From positions 5,728 to 12,627 of the forward strand of contig NZOP01000038.1 of the NCBI GenBank assembly GCA_002693165.1: a stretch of 6,900 bases of DNA. Reading direction: 5' to 3'. The notes beneath the pieces were generated by a model. That model saw only the letters and a program-made list of their open reading frames with translations, was not told where the DNA came from and did no database searches. The number at the start of each line of letters is the position of its first letter. Position 1 is the first letter of the stretch. Shown piece by piece: positions 5,310 through 6,900 of this stretch. The translations under genes and the position numbers were made by a program. The DNA comes from Nitrososphaerota archaeon. GTDB lineage: Archaea; Thermoproteota; Nitrososphaeria; Nitrososphaerales; UBA57.

Positions 5310-6331
5310 TTAAACCACTTATCTAAACTCTCTGATCTTTCTTCTTGTGTTTTTTCTAATTTATTTATCATATTTGATATTCTTTCTTCTGAAAAATTAT
5401 TTTGATCACACAGAAATGAAATTAATTTATTTTTATTTATTTCATTATGAGATACTGTGTCAGGTTTTATTACATTTGGACTAAGAAACATTTTTCTCAC
5501 TTCATCAATATTAATTAATTCTAATTCTTTTTGAATTGCAGGTATTTCTTCGATTTTTTTAAATTTTTTGATATATTTCATAGCTGTTTTTGGTCCTATT
5601 CTAGTAAATCCATTGGGATTGTAATCCGTTCCTATTAATATGGATATGTCAATTAATTGTTCTCTGTTTATGTCATTTAATCTTAAAAATTCTTTTAATT
5701 CAATCATTTCTGGTTCTACGTTGACGTATCTATTTGTTCTTGGAATTCTTCTTTTTCCTGATACTGTCAGATTTCTACACAGTTTTTTTGCCCCAAATAA
5801 TAAAGAATCATAATCTTGACTAACTGAGTATTCTGCAATTCCTGTTTCTGTTAAATATGCTGCGGTTGCTTCTCCTTCTGAAGGAGCTTGCACATATGGT
5901 ATTCCTAATAATTCCAAGATTTTCTTAGTATCGCTAATTATTTCATCATTAATTCTTATCATTGAATGTGAATATTTTTTTGCGAGTTCCTGATTGTCTT
6001 CTTCTATAGCTTTTAAATATTTTTCTTGATTTTTTTCTCTAATTTCTCTTCGTTTTTGAATTAATATTGATTTTAATTCTGGAGGTTTACCATCAAGTAC
6101 GTATATTGGTTTTATTTTATTATTTAGTAAATTAATATTACGGTAAAATAATCCGGTTAAATGACTTGTTACTCTTCCTTTATTATTTCTTAATGGCTCA
6201 CCTGTGGGACCTCTAATTGTTGTTAAAAATTGATAAATGATATTATATCCGTCTATTGCTATTGTATTTCCTGATAAATTCTCTATTTTTATTTTCTTTG
6301 GATCTGTAAAGTCTTTTAATTTTACTCCCAT
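5306..6331 (-). CDS. fen: Flap endonuclease 1 (FEN-1)
   Basis: This structure-specific nuclease removes 5' flaps during Okazaki-fragment maturation and base excision repair, working with PCNA. It has 341 residues, a normal archaeal length. The N-terminal XPG domain starts MGVKLKDF. The XPG-I domain contains SEGEATAAYL and SQDYDSLLFGA. All expected acidic metal ligands are present at canonical numbers: Asp27, Asp80, Glu152, Glu154, Asp173, Asp175 and Asp236. A helix-hairpin-helix for duplex binding follows at about 237-257 (GFTRIGPKTAMKYIKKF). The region 85-130, rich in Lys, Arg and Glu, is the helical arch and cap. The C-terminus SESLDKWFK is a PCNA-interacting (PIP) motif in which the first position, usually Gln, is Ser. 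The start is the conserved MGV; Gly2 should be the mature N-terminus. It heads a two-gene unit with the HD hydrolase (4-bp overlap) and is divergent from the ferredoxin gene. Confidence 0.97.
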   Translation of the reverse strand: MGVKLKDFTDPKKIKIENLSGNTIAIDGYNIIYQFLTTIRGPTGEPLRNNKGRVTSHLTGLFYRNINLLNNKIKPIYVLDGKPPELKSILIQKRREIREKNQEKYLKAIEEDNQELAKKYSHSMIRINDEIISDTKKILELLGIPYVQAPSEGEATAAYLTETGIAEYSVSQDYDSLLFGAKKLCRNLTVSGKRRIPRTNRYVNVEPEMIELKEFLRLNDINREQLIDISILIGTDYNPNGFTRIGPKTAMKYIKKFKKIEEIPAIQKELELINIDEVRKMFLSPNVIKPDTVSHNEINKNKLISFLCDQNNFSEERISNMINKLEKTQEERSESLDKWFK

Positions 6332-6387
6332 TGTGTTTTCTATTTGTTAGATATCTTTATTATTACTTTTCTAATATAGTAATATAC
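6332..6387. promoter_or_regulatory. Divergent promoter region between FEN-1 and the ferredoxin gene
   Basis: These 56 bases must hold promoters for both strands. On the plus strand TTTATTATTA (6356-6365) lies about 22-32 nt before the ferredoxin ATG. On the minus strand the same core reads AATAATAAAGATATC, about 20-34 nt before the FEN-1 ATG. One AT-rich element may thus serve both directions, or two TATA boxes overlap. No Shine-Dalgarno precedes either start, so both transcripts look leaderless. Confidence 0.45.
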
Positions 6388-6690
6388 ATGACTTCTGAAA
6401 ATGATCAAGATAAGACTTTGGAATCAAAATTAAGTCTATTATCGTTTGATTGGGATAGTTCTGAGTTTATTAAAGTTAATACTGAAATTTGCAAGACCTG
6501 TGTGAAAAAACCTTGTTTATATGTTTGTCCATCTCAAGTTTATACTCTTTCTGATGAAGAACTTGTTTACAATATTGAAGGATGTATTGAAATGGGTTTG
6601 TGTACTATTGTATGCGATCAACTTGGTAAGGGTGCTATTGAATGGAATTATCCTCGAAGTGGCAAAGGCGTTAGTTATAAATTAGGTTAA
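6388..6690 (+). CDS. FixX-like ferredoxin with seven cysteines
   Basis: This is a 100-residue iron-sulfur electron carrier of the FixX type, probably cytosolic or membrane-peripheral. Relatives pass electrons from electron-transfer flavoprotein to the quinone via FixC/ETF-QO. After an acidic 30-residue lead, motif I is C35-x2-C38-x4-C43-x3-C47-P. Motif II is C66-x2-Met69-x2-C72-x3-C76, where Met replaces the second cysteine usually found in GCxECGxC. The C-terminal block IEWNYPRSGKGVSYKLG is the FixX signature (W-x-YPRG-x-GV-x-Y/F-x-G). With cross-ligation as in bacterial-type ferredoxins, C35/C38/C43/C76 could hold a [4Fe-4S] and C66/C72/C47 a [3Fe-4S]; this is inference. The ATG at 6388 is chosen over TTG at 6331, because the latter would run through the FEN-1 promoter and add an unrelated hydrophobic tail. 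No fixA, fixB or fixC is visible here. Confidence 0.9.
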   Translation: MTSENDQDKTLESKLSLLSFDWDSSEFIKVNTEICKTCVKKPCLYVCPSQVYTLSDEELVYNIEGCIEMGLCTIVCDQLGKGAIEWNYPRSGKGVSYKLG

Positions 6691-6698
6691 TTTCAATC

Positions 6699-6711
6699 TA
6701 TTTTTCATTTT
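6699..6711 (+). terminator. Candidate U-tract terminator of the ferredoxin gene
   Basis: Eight bases after the ferredoxin stop comes TATTTTTCATTTT, with T-runs of five and four. This is the form of an archaeal U-rich terminator. No strong hairpin precedes it. Confidence 0.4.
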
Positions 6712-6739
6712 ACAAGTGAATAATTTTCAAGTAAAAATG
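6706..6739. repeat. Imperfect inverted repeat in the intergenic region
   Basis: CATTTTAC (6706-6713) is matched by GTAAAAATG (6731-6739), its reverse complement with one extra A, around a 17-base centre. The arm halves also lie in a weak direct repeat, ACAAGTGAA versus TCAAGTAAA. It could be an operator upstream of the gene at 6784, or chance in AT-rich DNA. Confidence 0.25.
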
Positions 6740-6757
6740 TTATTACTCTCTGTTACT

Positions 6758-6767
6758 ATTAGTATAT
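6758..6767 (+). promoter_or_regulatory. TATA-like element before the repeat-protein gene
   Basis: TTAGTATATT ends about 17 nt and starts about 26 nt before the ATG at 6784, compatible with a short or absent leader. Between it and the ATG lies AGCGGGAAATA, whose purine run could alternatively act as a weak ribosome-binding site. Confidence 0.35.
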
Positions 6768-6783
6768 TGAAGCGGGAAATAAT

Positions 6784-6900
6784 ATGTTAGACGATTCTAT
6801 AGATCTAGAAAGTGAAGTTACAGAACCTGAAGAAGTTACAGAACCTGAAGAAGTTACAGAACCTGAAGAAGTTACAGAACCTGAAGAAGTTACAGAACCT
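6784..6900 (+). CDS. Unrecognised protein with acidic EVTEPE-repeat N-terminus, 3' end outside window
   Basis: Only the first 39 codons are visible. After MLDDSIDLES the frame is a tandem repeat of Glu-Val-Thr-Glu-Pro-Glu that reaches the window edge. The visible part is strongly acidic, contains no hydrophobic signal peptide or membrane segment, and is expected to be disordered. Pro-Glu-Thr-rich repeats like this often act as extended spacers before a folded domain, but which domain follows cannot be seen. The gene lies 93 bp after the ferredoxin stop on the same strand with its own TATA-like element, so it is probably transcribed separately. I do not recognise it. ATG at 6784 is the first in-frame start and is followed directly by the open frame. 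The call that it is coding rests on the 18-bp repeat keeping frame and on the promoter-like context. Confidence 0.6.
   Translation, partial: MLDDSIDLESEVTEPEEVTEPEEVTEPEEVTEPEEVTEP
6814..6900 (+). repeat. Perfect 18-bp tandem repeat (EVTEPE), continuing past the window
   Basis: The unit GAAGTTACAGAACCTGAA occurs 4.8 times in succession with no base change, to the last base of the window. The period is a multiple of three, so the frame is kept. Identity at synonymous positions (always GTT, ACA, CCT and GAA) points to recent expansion by slippage or recombination rather than selection on the protein alone. There are no spacers, so it is not a CRISPR array. Confidence 0.97.

Noticed and set aside
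6331..6387. TTG at 6331 as start of the ferredoxin, adding 19 residues
   Set aside because: The extension overlaps the FEN-1 start codon and the promoter region and encodes a hydrophobic stretch not seen in FixX proteins; ATG at 6388 gives a normal length.
6691..6783. tRNA or small RNA gene between the ferredoxin and repeat-protein genes
   Set aside because: No cloverleaf, T-loop or GC-rich stem is visible in this short AT-rich gap.
6814..6900. CRISPR array
   Set aside because: The 18-bp units are directly adjacent with no unique spacers and keep a reading frame.

Overview
This AT-rich window carries eight genes, two of them cut by the window edges. It most likely comes from an archaeon of the Nitrososphaerota (Thaumarchaeota), probably Nitrosopumilus-like. 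The archaeal assignment rests on an archaeal/eukaryotic-type elongation factor 2 with a diphthamide-site histidine, a eukaryote-like flap endonuclease 1 with a PCNA-binding tail, AT-rich TATA-like elements about 25 nt upstream of start codons with no room for a Shine-Dalgarno (leaderless style), and U-rich tracts rather than hairpins at gene ends. The phylum is an inference from overall gene character and base composition, not from a marker search. I see no tRNA, rRNA, CRISPR array, insertion sequence or phage gene, and no gene-free stretch longer than 300 bases.

Layout: (i) 1-2090, plus strand: the 3' three quarters of the EF-2 gene, a T-rich 23-bp gap, then an ElaA-like GNAT acetyltransferase. 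(ii) 2091-4704, minus strand: a compact three-gene unit in the order threonine synthase-like PLP enzyme, MoaD/ThiS-type ubiquitin-like sulfur carrier ending in Gly-Gly, and ThiF/MoeB-type E1 adenylyltransferase. It faces the acetyltransferase tail to tail with no base between the two stop codons. (iii) 4770-6331, minus strand: FEN-1 followed, with a 4-bp ATGA overlap, by an HD-domain 5'-deoxynucleotidase-like hydrolase. (iv) 6388-6900, plus strand: a FixX-like ferredoxin divergent from FEN-1, then the start of an unrecognised protein whose N-terminus is a perfect 18-bp tandem repeat (Glu-Val-Thr-Glu-Pro-Glu).

The most interesting region is the three-gene sulfur-carrier unit. The small protein resembles the Mycobacterium tuberculosis cysteine-biosynthesis carrier CysO more than a molybdopterin-synthase MoaD. 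The E1 would activate its C-terminal Gly-Gly to a thiocarboxylate. The adjacent fold-type II PLP enzyme is the kind of enzyme that could accept that sulfur to make cysteine or homocysteine. The unit therefore looks like a protein-thiocarboxylate amino-acid sulfuration pathway, or a threonine synthase linked to one. The FEN-1/HD pair suggests a coupling of Okazaki-fragment processing or repair with dNTP-pool control. The ferredoxin is notable for seven cysteines, with Met in place of the usual second cysteine of its second cluster motif.
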